Assembly (NCBI GenBank): GCA_937949725.1
Contig: CALECT010000037.1
Location: 1-42,611, forward strand
Direction: 5' to 3'
Source of the DNA: an uncultured Pseudanabaenaceae cyanobacterium
Lineage (GTDB): Bacteria; Cyanobacteriota; Cyanobacteriia; PCC-9006; JAAUQQ01
DNA: 42,611 nucleotides
The number at the start of each line of letters is the position of its first letter. Positions within the stretch are counted from its first letter, which is position 1. This document shows, one piece after another, positions 16,711 through 24,278 of the stretch. A program made the translations under genes and the position numbers. The notes beneath the pieces were generated by a model, which did not search any database, was not told the origin of the DNA, and saw only the letters and a list, made by a program, of their open reading frames with translations.

Positions 16711-17712
16711 ATGAACCTTGCTACCCTGCAGTCTATTGTTGCCCAATATGCTAAAGCTAGCTTTAGTAGCTTCCATCGGTTTTTAATTACCATGGCAGCG
16801 ATCGTGGGTTTGTTCTTTAGCTTTGCTTGGTTTAAGCAGATTGGCATTGGTATTTGGGAAGGCCAGTCTGACTCTGTTCTTAATTTTGGTTTGTTTGCTT
16901 TAGCGGGCGTTGCGCTATGGCGGGATCGAGAAAAACTGAAAGCGGTTTCAGCTGAAGAAACTGACCAAATGTTGGGTCACTGCATCGCGGTGAGTGGCAT
17001 ATTGGCGTTTCCCTTTGTACGTTCTTCGGTCTCGCTCCAAGCTGTATTGTTCGCTGGAATTCTTGTGGGCCTCGCCTTGAGTCAGTGGGGCTTGCCTTTC
17101 TTTCAGCGCTATTGGGGGGCCACTCTAATGACGCTGGTGGCGATTTACCCAAACCTTCAGTTCATTGCGATTCGAATCTTTCGCATGTTCACGCCAGAGT
17201 TGGCTTTGGAGCGATTGATGGCTTTTCTAGGTCAATATGGTCTGATGGCGATGGGGCAATCTGCCGTGGCTCAGGGACCTTATCTTTCCTTGCCAGCAGG
17301 TGCTGTTGAGGTGGCTCCTGGTTGTAATGGTTTTGCGATGGCTTTTACCTTGGCGGGTTGCAGTTTGTTGATTGGTTTGTTTTTCAAACTTTCAATTCGC
17401 CATACAGCTCTGCTGTTGTTGATTGGTATTGCGATCGCGCTTTTCTTTAATATCCCTCGCATTATGCTCTTGGCGAATGCTTCGGTTTATTGGGGGGAAG
17501 ACTCCTTTGAGTTCTGGCATGGGGCATGGGGCGGACAAATATTCGCTAGCGTCATGTTTACCGCTTACTACTATGCCGTTATGGCTGTGCTAGACCATGA
17601 AAGTGTGGCTGGTGAGTCACCCTTGCAAGCGACTGCTGAATCAGAAGGTTTGCCTGTGGGAGCAAGTGTGAACTCCGATGCCAATGACTTGGGCTCAAAA
17701 CATTACAAATGA
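16711..17712 (+). CDS. Cyanoexosortase (PEP-CTERM sorting transpeptidase)
   Basis: A 333-residue membrane protein with about eight hydrophobic segments. The exosortase/archaeosortase catalytic triad is present and in order: Cys205 in VEVAPGCNGFAM, Arg250 in FNIPRIMLLANAS, and His270 in FEFWHGAWGGQ. Family members cut the PEP-CTERM tail on the outer side of the inner membrane and transfer the protein, probably to a glycolipid or polysaccharide. The Cys motif reads GCNG rather than the proteobacterial ACSG, as in the cyanobacterial branch; I cannot decide between the named cyanoexosortase types. The C-terminal ~40 residues are a polar tail. It follows HpsJ by 158 bp and ends at a strong terminator, closing the glycan locus. 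Confidence 0.88.
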   Translation: MNLATLQSIVAQYAKASFSSFHRFLITMAAIVGLFFSFAWFKQIGIGIWEGQSDSVLNFGLFALAGVALWRDREKLKAVSAEETDQMLGHCIAVSGILAFPFVRSSVSLQAVLFAGILVGLALSQWGLPFFQRYWGATLMTLVAIYPNLQFIAIRIFRMFTPELALERLMAFLGQYGLMAMGQSAVAQGPYLSLPAGAVEVAPGCNGFAMAFTLAGCSLLIGLFFKLSIRHTALLLLIGIAIALFFNIPRIMLLANASVYWGEDSFEFWHGAWGGQIFASVMFTAYYYAVMAVLDHESVAGESPLQATAESEGLPVGASVNSDANDLGSKHYK

Positions 17713-17764
17713 GTCCCTTCAATGTCGTTGAGTTGATGACTTGAAGTGATGATTCATCATCTAT

Positions 17765-17796
17765 AAAGCCCCCATGCATCAATACATGGGGGCTTT
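17765..17796. terminator. Bidirectional intrinsic terminator
   Basis: A perfect 12-bp stem (AAAGCCCCCATG / CATGGGGGCTTT) with an 8-nt loop and A/T flanks lies between the convergent exosortase (+) and galE (-) genes. It can end transcription from both sides. Confidence 0.9.
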
Positions 17797-17834
17797 GTCT
17801 TGCCTAGGGGAATTGAGTCGTCAAATTTACTAGA

Positions 17835-18836
17835 TTAGCCGTGGCGCTTTTGGTGCCACTGCCAGGCGTGGGTCATGATCTGGTCAATGTCGGCGTACTG
17901 GGGATTCCAGCCCAGTTTTTGGCGGGCTTTGTCGGCGCTGCCAATGAGGGCGGGAGGGTCACCGGCACGGCGGTCCTGTTCAATGGCAATGATTTCTTTG
18001 CCAGTCACGCGACGAGCTGACTCAATCACTTGCTTAACTGAGAAGCCCAGGCCGTTGCCCAAGTTGAAGATGTCGCTCTCGCCGCCTTTTAGCAGATGCT
18101 CGACGCCGAGGATATGGGCATCGGCTAGGTCGCAGACGTGGATGTAGTCTCGGATGCAAGTGCCGTCATCTGTGGGGTAGTCGGTGCCGAAGATGGCGAT
18201 GTTGTCGCGGATGCCGAGGGCGGCTTGGAGGGTGAGGGGAATCAGGTGAGTTTCAGGGTTGTGGTCTTCGCCGAGCTGACCGTCGGGATCTGCTCCAGCG
18301 GCGTTGAAGTAGCGGAAGATGATGGACTTGAGGCCGTAGGCAGGGCCGTAGTCCTGGAGAATTCGCTCCACCATGAGCTTGGTGGCACCGTAGGGGTTGA
18401 TGGGATTTTGAGGATGGTCTTCGGGAATGGGGATGGTTTGGGGGACGCCGTAGGAGGCGCAGGTGGAGGAGAAGACGAAGTTCTTGACGTCGGCAGCCAC
18501 CATGGCGTCGAGGAGGCTGAGGGTAGCGACAACGTTGTTTTGGTAGTACTTGGCGGGGGCGGTGACGGATTCGCCCACGTAGGCATAGGCGGCGAAATGC
18601 ATGACTGCGCCGATGTCGTGGGTGGAGAAGATTTTGTCGAGGAGGGGGCGATCGCCAATGTCCCCCTCAATGAATTCCACCTTCAGGGCTGCATCCAAAA
18701 TGTCCTTATGGCCATATACCAGGTTGTCCAGCACAACCACATCATGGCCTGCTGCCATGAGCTGCTTCACGGTGTGGGAGCCGATGTAGCCTGCACCGCC
18801 CACTACTAGAATTTGGGACTTAGAAGAGCTCGCCAT
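17835..18836 (-). CDS. galE: UDP-glucose 4-epimerase
   Basis: An extended short-chain dehydrogenase that interconverts UDP-glucose and UDP-galactose. From ATG 18836 the protein has 333 residues. ILVVGGAGYIGSH is the NAD-binding GxxGxxG loop, FSSTCASYG supplies the catalytic Ser, and NPYGATKLMVE the Tyr and Lys of YxxxK. The IFRYFNAAGADPDG segment binds the UDP-hexose. The frame extends upstream to 18917, but the extra 27 residues are unlike GalE, so I take 18836. The protein would feed UDP-galactose to the glycosyltransferases of the convergent locus. That link is inferred from proximity. Confidence 0.93.
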   Translation of the reverse strand: MASSSKSQILVVGGAGYIGSHTVKQLMAAGHDVVVLDNLVYGHKDILDAALKVEFIEGDIGDRPLLDKIFSTHDIGAVMHFAAYAYVGESVTAPAKYYQNNVVATLSLLDAMVAADVKNFVFSSTCASYGVPQTIPIPEDHPQNPINPYGATKLMVERILQDYGPAYGLKSIIFRYFNAAGADPDGQLGEDHNPETHLIPLTLQAALGIRDNIAIFGTDYPTDDGTCIRDYIHVCDLADAHILGVEHLLKGGESDIFNLGNGLGFSVKQVIESARRVTGKEIIAIEQDRRAGDPPALIGSADKARQKLGWNPQYADIDQIMTHAWQWHQKRHG

Positions 18837-19041
18837 GTTTAATTTAGGACCAAAGAATAAAAATATGTTTCCCGATTGTATGGGGAAGCGGGAGGAGAAT
18901 GCGTGATTTTCTGACACTTCAATGGCGAGCTAACCCTTAGATGTCATCGGGTGAATCTTCATCTAAGTCGTGGAGACAGTGGGTGACTCTCATTGAGGTG
19001 ATCTATAGTCATTGTGCCCAGTTCAAGGTTTTGAATGCCCA

Positions 19042-20055
19042 ATGGTGATTGCTTGGCGGACACTGGTTTTGAGTGCGACGACGCTGTATCAGCTAATTGC
19101 TTGTGGCTTGGAGAATCGCCAAGCGCCACCGGGGCAGCTTGTGAATTTGGGACAGCGCAAATTTCATATGGTTGTCCAGGGGGAGCGGCCTGGGGATGAG
19201 GCTCCTGCAATTGTTCTGGCCCATAGTTTAGGTGGAGTGGAGGGCTATTTGCTGGTGGATGAGTTGGCCCAGCTGAGCCAAACCGTTTTCTATGATCGGG
19301 CGGGGTATGGCTGGAGTGGCATTAGCCCTAAAGCGGCTACAGCGGAGGAGGCGATCGCGGATCTCGATGCCGCTCTAACTGCTGCAGAGATTGCGCCACC
19401 CTATTTGCTCGTGGGAGATTCCCTAGGCAGCTATCACATGCGGCTTTATGCCCACTGCTATCCGGAGAAGGTGGCGGGGCTGGTATTGACGGATGGGTTG
19501 CATGAGGCTGAAATGCTGGCGATGCCCTGGATGATTCAGTTGTTGAAGCTGCTGTTTTGGGCGGGATTTATTGTGGCGACGGTGGGCAGCGCCTTGGGCC
19601 TAGTGCGTGTCTTGCAGTTGTTGGGAACGTTCGAGCTATTCAAGCCGGAGCTGAGGCAGTTTAGTAAGGTGCAGTTGGCTCCGATTAAGCGCAGCATGGC
19701 AAGGCCCAAGCATTGGTTCACCATGGCACGGGAGATTTGGAGGATTAATGAGAGTGGGCGACAGTTATGGGCTGCGGCAGAGGAACCAGCGCAGGGTGAC
19801 TCGCAGACAGATCCGTTGGGAGATTTGCCGATGGTGAGTATCAAGTCCCAAACGTTTTTCCATCGCTCCTGGTGGACCTTTGTGATTCCGCTGCAGAGGA
19901 TTGATCAGATGCGCGATCGCATCCACAGTCGTCTGGCCAAGCTCTCCAGCAATTGCCAAGTTGTAGAAGCTCCTGCCAGCAGCCATTTTGTCTGGACGGA
20001 TGAACCCGAAGTTATGGTCGAGGCTGTGCGATCGCTGTTGCAGTCGCTAGGCTGA
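19042..20055 (+). CDS. Alpha/beta hydrolase with N-terminal membrane anchor
   Basis: About 337 residues from ATG 19042; an upstream TTG at 19012 is in frame but less likely. The first ~20 residues are hydrophobic (signal anchor). AIVLAHSLGGVEGY gives the His-Ser-Leu-Gly-Gly oxyanion strand, VFYDRAGYGWS follows, and LLVGDSLGSYHMRLYA holds the nucleophile elbow G-D-S-L-G (Ser127). The C-terminal ASSHFVWTDEPE supplies the catalytic His. A cap-like insertion lies between residues ~160 and 260. These features point to a serine hydrolase or esterase of unknown substrate. It is followed 35 nt later by the cysteine desulfurase, with no obvious functional link. Divergent transcription from galE leaves ~200 bp for promoters. 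Confidence 0.82.
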   Translation: MVIAWRTLVLSATTLYQLIACGLENRQAPPGQLVNLGQRKFHMVVQGERPGDEAPAIVLAHSLGGVEGYLLVDELAQLSQTVFYDRAGYGWSGISPKAATAEEAIADLDAALTAAEIAPPYLLVGDSLGSYHMRLYAHCYPEKVAGLVLTDGLHEAEMLAMPWMIQLLKLLFWAGFIVATVGSALGLVRVLQLLGTFELFKPELRQFSKVQLAPIKRSMARPKHWFTMAREIWRINESGRQLWAAAEEPAQGDSQTDPLGDLPMVSIKSQTFFHRSWWTFVIPLQRIDQMRDRIHSRLAKLSSNCQVVEAPASSHFVWTDEPEVMVEAVRSLLQSLG

Positions 20056-20090
20056 GACTAAGCTGTTTTCGCCGTTGGTTGTATCTCGCC

Positions 20091-21242
20091 ATGCATCGCC
20101 CCATTTATCTGGATTGCCATTCCACCACGCCCCTAGACCCGGCGGTACTGGAGGCGATGCTGCCCTACTTCACGGAGTCCTTTGGTAATCCCGCAAGCAA
20201 TAGCCACAGCTACGGCTGGGAGGCGGAGGCGGCGGTGAAGCTGGCGCGGGAGCAAATAGCTACGGCGATTAATGCCCGCCCCGAGGAGATTGTCTTTACC
20301 AGTGGGGCGACAGAGGCCAATAATCTGGCGATTAAGGGCTCTGCGGAGGCGAATTTAGCCAAGGGTCGCCACATGATTACGGTGGTGACGGAGCATAATG
20401 CAGTGCTGGACCCTTGCCGTTATTTGAAGACCCTTGGCTTTGAGATTACGGTGCTGCCTGTGGAGCAAGATGGCTTGCTGGACTTGGAAAAATTAGCAGC
20501 GGCCTTCCGCGACGATACGGTCCTCGTTTCGGTGATGGCGGCTAATAACGAGATTGGGGTGATTCAGCCCTTGGCGGAGATTGGAGTGTTGTGCCGGGAG
20601 CGCCAGGTTTTGTTTCATACGGATGCAGCCCAGGCGATCGCCAAAATCCCCCTAGATGTCCAGGCCATGAACATCAGCCTGATGTCCCTCACGGCCCACA
20701 AGGTTTACGGTCCTAAGGGCATTGGAGCGCTGTACGTGAGGCGCAAGGCTCCGAGGGTTCAGCTTGCGCCCCAGCTTCATGGGGGGGGCCATGAGCGAGG
20801 GATGCGTTCTGGAACGTTGTATACACCACAGATTGTTGGTTTTGCCAAGGCAGTGTCACTGGGCGTGGAGCAGATGTCGGTGGAGGCTGAGAGATTGGCT
20901 AGCTTACGCGATCGCCTCCACAAAGCTCTCCTCCCTCTGGGTGGCATTCAGCTCAACGGCCATCCCACCCAGCGTCTACCCGGCAACCTGAATCTCAGCT
21001 TTGAAGGTATTGACGGTCAAGCCCTTTTGTTGGCTCTGCAACCCGTTGTTGCTGTCTCCTCCGGCTCGGCCTGTACTTCTGCCAAGATCGAGCCTTCCCA
21101 TGTGTTAACTGCTTTGGGTCGGGATGATCATCTAGCCTATGCTTCTATTCGCTTTGGTTTAGGTCGCTTCACGACGGAGGCTGAGATTGACCAGGTGGCT
21201 GACCATGTTAAGGCGAGTGTGATGGCGCTGCGAGCTGCTTAG
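20091..21242 (+). CDS. Cysteine desulfurase (IscS/NifS type)
   Basis: About 383 residues from ATG 20091 (a TTG at 20079 is also in frame). It is a PLP enzyme that removes sulfur from cysteine, giving alanine and an enzyme persulfide for Fe-S clusters and thio-modified tRNA. The start reads IYLDCHSTTPLDP. TSGATEANNLAIKG contacts the cofactor phosphate, TEHNAVLDPC holds the stacking His, LTAHKVYGPKG carries the PLP Lys204, and SSGSACTSAKIEPSHVL carries the persulfide Cys328 in the short-loop class I form. Length and motifs are normal. Convergent with rnc with only 42 bp between, where no terminator is visible. Confidence 0.93.
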   Translation: MHRPIYLDCHSTTPLDPAVLEAMLPYFTESFGNPASNSHSYGWEAEAAVKLAREQIATAINARPEEIVFTSGATEANNLAIKGSAEANLAKGRHMITVVTEHNAVLDPCRYLKTLGFEITVLPVEQDGLLDLEKLAAAFRDDTVLVSVMAANNEIGVIQPLAEIGVLCRERQVLFHTDAAQAIAKIPLDVQAMNISLMSLTAHKVYGPKGIGALYVRRKAPRVQLAPQLHGGGHERGMRSGTLYTPQIVGFAKAVSLGVEQMSVEAERLASLRDRLHKALLPLGGIQLNGHPTQRLPGNLNLSFEGIDGQALLLALQPVVAVSSGSACTSAKIEPSHVLTALGRDDHLAYASIRFGLGRFTTEAEIDQVADHVKASVMALRAA

Positions 21243-21284
21243 CGGAGGTTATTCGCTTTAGTCAGATGCTTGAGGCTGCGATGC

Positions 21285-21983
21285 CTATTCAGGCTGAATT
21301 GCCTCGGTGATCGCCTCTAACCCTGCCAAGGCAGATCGCGCCGCCGCCTTTTCCGCATCCTGCTTGCGTTTTCCCTGACCACTGCCCAACCGCTGCTGTT
21401 TGACCCACACCTCAGCTTTGAAGCATTTGTCGTGGTCTGGTCCCGATTCGCTGGTGATGCGGTACTTCGGCAGTTCTTGAAATCGCAGGAGCACTTGTTC
21501 TTGGAGCAGACTCTTGGGATTCAGTTGCTTGGTTGCTGTGGCGAGTTCATCCACGACGGTTTCAAACTGAGCGATAACCCAGGGACGAATGGCATCAACC
21601 TGGGAGCCTTGATCGAGGAAATAGGCTCCCAATAGAGCCTCAAAGGCGCAGCTCGTTAGGTTGGGATTGGCGCGACCGCCTTGGAGCTTGGCCCCTTGAC
21701 CTAGGCGGAGCTTTTGGCCGAGCCCGAGATGGTTGGCAAATTTTGCGAGTTGGGTTTCATCCACTAAGAGCGATCGCAAGGCCGTCAGCTCTCCCTCAGG
21801 CTTTTCCGGATAGCGCTGGTAGAGGAACTCGCCACTGAGGAAGTTGAGAACCGCATCGCCTAAAAACTCCAGTCGCTCATTGTGGTCTCCTGCCTCGGGA
21901 TGCTCATTGGCATAGGAGCGGTGGGTGAGGGCTTGGGTGAGCAAGGCTGAGTTGCGAAAGGCTGGGAGTTTGCAGGTTGCCAT
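21285..21983 (-). CDS. rnc: Ribonuclease III
   Basis: A 232-residue double-strand-specific endoribonuclease for rRNA and mRNA processing. The signature NERLEFLGDAVLNFLSGEFL (residues 36-54) contains the catalytic Glu and Asp; LTSCAFEALLGAYFLDQG holds the second metal-binding Glu. A double-stranded-RNA-binding domain covers about residues 148-226, from NPKSLLQEQVLLRFQELPKY to the KRKQDAEKAAARSAL helix. Length is typical. The start ATG at 21983 follows no strong Shine-Dalgarno. Cyanobacteria often have more than one RNase III or mini-III, so this may not be the only copy. Confidence 0.95.
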   Translation of the reverse strand: MATCKLPAFRNSALLTQALTHRSYANEHPEAGDHNERLEFLGDAVLNFLSGEFLYQRYPEKPEGELTALRSLLVDETQLAKFANHLGLGQKLRLGQGAKLQGGRANPNLTSCAFEALLGAYFLDQGSQVDAIRPWVIAQFETVVDELATATKQLNPKSLLQEQVLLRFQELPKYRITSESGPDHDKCFKAEVWVKQQRLGSGQGKRKQDAEKAAARSALAGLEAITEAIQPE

Positions 21984-22149
21984 GGGTAATGGTGTGGGTG
22001 CGAGGGCGATGCCGTCGCAAGCTTGCTTCGCGATCGCAGTAAAGTTTACGGATTTATAGGAACATTACAGTTGCATTATCTAGGATGGCTTGGGTTAAAA
22101 TCGCCACCATCACAGGCTACAGCTGATAGAGCAGAGGGAAAAAGAGCCG

Positions 22150-22617
22150 ATGCGGACCATTGCGAGAATCGGTGCGGTACTTTTACTGCTCTGGGGCATT
22201 CCGATGTCTATGGTGGCAGTGTCGCTAATGCGAAGTTCAGATCGGGATACCCGCGAGGTTGGTCTCCCAGCATTGATGATTTTTGGCATGCCTCCGCTAG
22301 CTATGGGCGTGGGGTTATTAGTTTGGAGCCGTAAAGGCAAGGCCTTGGGGCAGTCTAACCGGCTGAAGCGAACCTTCTTTCGTTTGCTCCAAGAGGGTGA
22401 GGGCAAGGTCACAGTGTTGCGCTTTGCTATGGAGACGGGGCTGGAAGGCGACGAGGCCAAGACCTACCTGGATGAGCGCGCGATTGAGTTTAATGCCACT
22501 TTTGAGGCGACGTCCCAAGGGGCTGTGGCCTATGTCTTTGATATGGGGCAACCCACTCTGCCAGATATTCAGCCCAGCCAAGAGTCGCCGAAGTCTTTAC
22601 CAGAGGATTTGGCCTAA
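22150..22617 (+). CDS. Small membrane protein of unknown function
   Basis: A 155-residue protein I cannot assign to a named family. Residues 5-27 and 42-61 are hydrophobic and probably span the membrane; a positive SRKGKALGQSNRLKR stretch follows, so the C-terminal part is likely cytoplasmic. Residues 72-125 (TFFRLLQEGEGKVTVLRFAM to AVAYVFDMG) look like a compact helix-helix-strand unit reminiscent of a winged helix, and the last ~25 residues are Pro/Ser-rich. The GAGGGAAAAAGAG sequence upstream of ATG 22150 can serve as ribosome binding site. Its neighbours (rnc, then a non-coding region) give no functional hint. Confidence 0.65.
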   Translation: MRTIARIGAVLLLLWGIPMSMVAVSLMRSSDRDTREVGLPALMIFGMPPLAMGVGLLVWSRKGKALGQSNRLKRTFFRLLQEGEGKVTVLRFAMETGLEGDEAKTYLDERAIEFNATFEATSQGAVAYVFDMGQPTLPDIQPSQESPKSLPEDLA

Positions 22618-22638
22618 AGCGAGAGTTTGAACTATAGG
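22609..22638 (+). promoter_or_regulatory. Candidate promoter for a small RNA
   Basis: TTGGCC (22609-22614), an 18-bp spacer, and TATAGG (22633-22638) resemble a sigma-70 promoter. It overlaps the end of the preceding gene and points into a region without a convincing open frame. Confidence 0.3.
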
Positions 22639-22639
22639 C

Positions 22640-22760
22640 CTGTCCTGTCTTTCTGAGGGAGCTTGGGAGGTGATCTCCACAGCCTGCGTACTGTGAGAGG
22701 CCTTTGGGCTCCCCACAGTCTGGTGCCTGTGTAAATCCTGAGTCTCCTTGTGCGCTAAAG
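22640..22760 (+). ncRNA. Candidate structured RNA (possibly 6S-like)
   Basis: The region folds by eye into an interrupted rod: GGGAGC (22657-22662) with GCTCCC (22708-22713), AGG with CCT, then a bulged stem TCTcCACAG / CTGTGAGA closing on an 8-nt loop. A second CACAG/CTGTG hairpin (22715-22732) lies just downstream and would compete with outer pairing CTGT/ACAG. A long rod with internal loops and a competing small hairpin is the general plan of 6S RNA, but I cannot confirm family membership without a covariance search. The open frame at 22704-22949 through it has no ribosome binding site or recognisable product. Confidence 0.3.
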
Positions 22761-22977
22761 GCGAATCCCTCTATCGGTTATTGCTGCTATTTGGTGCTTA
22801 TTCGTACGAAAAAAGTTCCGCTCCCACGTAGTCGTGACCTTCCTTCATGGAAGCTGCAAAAAACTGTCTGGCGAGATAAAAATCATTTTGTTTCTCCTAA
22901 TGCTCTCCCTGAGGGGACTTTAGGATTTGGCATCCGAGGATTCGCATAAGTTTTTGAAAAAGAACAAGACCTAGGGG

Positions 22978-23005
22978 TTGTCATGAGTAATATTTTGTAC
23001 ATAAT
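22978..23005 (+). promoter_or_regulatory. Candidate promoter of a very short RNA
   Basis: TTGTCA (22978-22983), 16-bp spacer, CATAAT (23000-23005): five of six matches to each sigma-70 hexamer. It fires only about 45 bp before a perfect terminator, so the product would be a tiny non-coding RNA. Confidence 0.45.
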
Positions 23006-23011
23006 GGTTAT

Positions 23012-23055
23012 AGATGCACCCTGAGTTGACCCCCAGCGATTAGCTGGGGTTTTTT
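23012..23055 (+). ncRNA. Candidate small RNA of about 45 nt
   Basis: Lies between the candidate promoter at 22978-23005 and the terminator hairpin ending at 23055. Some 18 nt of unpaired 5' sequence (GATGCACCCTGAGTTGAC) precede the hairpin. The layout recalls the short cyanobacterial Yfr-type RNAs, but the conserved Yfr1 core (ACUCCUCAC) is not present. Between this and the upstream candidate RNA (22761-22977) I see nothing certain. The ~350 bp after it (23056-23407) has no gene and must hold the promoter of the first DUF928 gene. Confidence 0.35.
23031..23055 (+). terminator. Intrinsic terminator
   Basis: CCCCAGC, 5-nt loop GATTA, GCTGGGG, then six T. A textbook rho-independent terminator on the plus strand. 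Confidence 0.9.
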
Positions 23056-23407
23056 CTTTCCCCTAACCCCAATAACTTCTGAAGCTCTTTCCTCTATTGG
23101 CTTTGTCCCCTTCGCTGCATAATGCGGGCAAGCCAATCCTAGTGAAGAGTCAAGTCTAAGACTGTTGCTGCTCTTTGAACTTCAGCTTTGCGTATTCACC
23201 GCAGGCTTATGGCTCTCTCTGGAACGGCGGTTCGGTTTTTTGTTTTCATTTATGTGATTAATGCGGTAATTCCCGTACAAACGCTGCCTCTGTGAGGGGA
23301 ATGCTATATATGCGCTCGGCATCTAGAGCGTTGGTGGTCGTTTCGGAGTCAGGTTTGGTGCTATCTCCGTCTTATTAACTCAGGTTCATTGTTAGGAGAT
23401 GTTTGTC

Positions 23408-24139
23408 GTGGCTCGCAATTTTCGCTTGTTGACTAAAGTTTTTGGTGCTGTGGCGCTTGTTGCTCTCACCTGTAGCCCTGCAATAGCAGGTCTTAGTTTC
23501 CCTGCTGCCGCGAAGAAGGATGGTAGCCCCGATCGCCGTCGTGGGGCTGGCAGTCGTGGTATCGAAGAATGCCGGGTTGATAAAGCGAAGAGCCCATTTG
23601 CGATCGCCCCAGATTCCAATGTGAGTTTGACAACCCAGGCTCGCCCTGACTTCTTCTGGTACATGCCTGCGACAACTACAGGCACGGTGATCTTTAAGCT
23701 GGAAGGCGACGGTGAGCTTTTGTACAGGACCGAGTTTCAGGCGGATGGCCAAGAAGGGATTGCTCAGCTGTCATTGCCAAGTGGTATCGGGGCTGTAGAT
23801 TTGCAAGCTGGCAAGAGCTACCGTTGGTCTGTGGAGTTGAACTGCGATATCGATAATCCCGAGTCTGTGAAATTTGCGTTTAGCAGCACCATCAATAGAC
23901 AGCAAACTTCCCCTGAGCTGTCTAGTCAACTCAAGGTTGCTTCCAGCTTGAACCAGGCTGAACTGTACGCCGAGAACGGTATTTGGATGGATAGCCTTTC
24001 TGCTCTAGTGGATCTGCAATGTGACCCTGCGATGCGCGATGAGGGCTTAGCCGCCTGGTCTGCATTGCTTAAGTCCGTTGATTTGGAGTTCTTCACTCAG
24101 ATCCCAATGTTGGGAGACTGTGACTGCGATTGTAAATAG
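23408..24139 (+). CDS. DUF928 secreted protein, first of a tandem pair
   Basis: A DUF928 protein of 243 residues if started at GTG 23408, which has AGGAG nine bases upstream; the ATG at 23399 directly abuts that AGGAG. A hydrophobic signal peptide ends in PAIAG. The family landmarks follow: PDRRRGAGSRG, PFAIAP...SLTTQARPDFFWYMP, an IFKLEGDGELLYRTEF strand pair, GKSYRWSVELNCD, LNQAELYAENGIWMDSLSAL and a closing LLKSVDLEFF. DUF928 is a cyanobacterial family of unknown function, often coded near CHAT/caspase-like or TPR proteins; the nearest such gene here is 12 kb away. Unusual is the C-terminal CDCDCK, an alternating Cys/Asp tail that could bind metal or form disulfides. Confidence 0.85.
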   Translation: MARNFRLLTKVFGAVALVALTCSPAIAGLSFPAAAKKDGSPDRRRGAGSRGIEECRVDKAKSPFAIAPDSNVSLTTQARPDFFWYMPATTTGTVIFKLEGDGELLYRTEFQADGQEGIAQLSLPSGIGAVDLQAGKSYRWSVELNCDIDNPESVKFAFSSTINRQQTSPELSSQLKVASSLNQAELYAENGIWMDSLSALVDLQCDPAMRDEGLAAWSALLKSVDLEFFTQIPMLGDCDCDCK

Positions 24140-24147
24140 CGCTGCGA

Positions 24148-24190
24148 TTAAGGCCAGGTCTTGAATCTCAAGAACCTGGCCTTAATTTTT
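24148..24190 (+). terminator. Intrinsic terminator after the first DUF928 gene
   Basis: A 12-bp perfect stem (TTAAGGCCAGGT / ACCTGGCCTTAA) extends inward through TTGA/TCAA, with five T at 24186-24190. It isolates this gene from its downstream paralogue, so each DUF928 gene probably has its own promoter. Confidence 0.9.
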
Positions 24191-24278
24191 GAATGCTCTT
24201 GACCGAGTGCTTCGGGGAGGCTTGGGTTTCCCGCTAAGCCTCCTTAATGAAGATAAAATTTACGAGCTTCGCTGATTG

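Noticed and set aside
18138..18809. 223-codon open frame antisense to galE
   Set aside because: Gly/Val/Glu/Asp-rich product produced by the high-GC codons of galE on the other strand; no start signals and no recognisable domain.
20781..20788. 8-G run in the cysteine desulfurase gene as a slippage site
   Set aside because: Shorter than the polymerase tract and encodes the conserved HGGGHERG loop of an essential-type enzyme, so it is explained by the protein.
22704..22949. 81-codon open frame in the non-coding stretch after the small membrane protein
   Set aside because: Non-ATG or poor start, no ribosome binding site, composition unlike a protein, and it crosses strong RNA stems.
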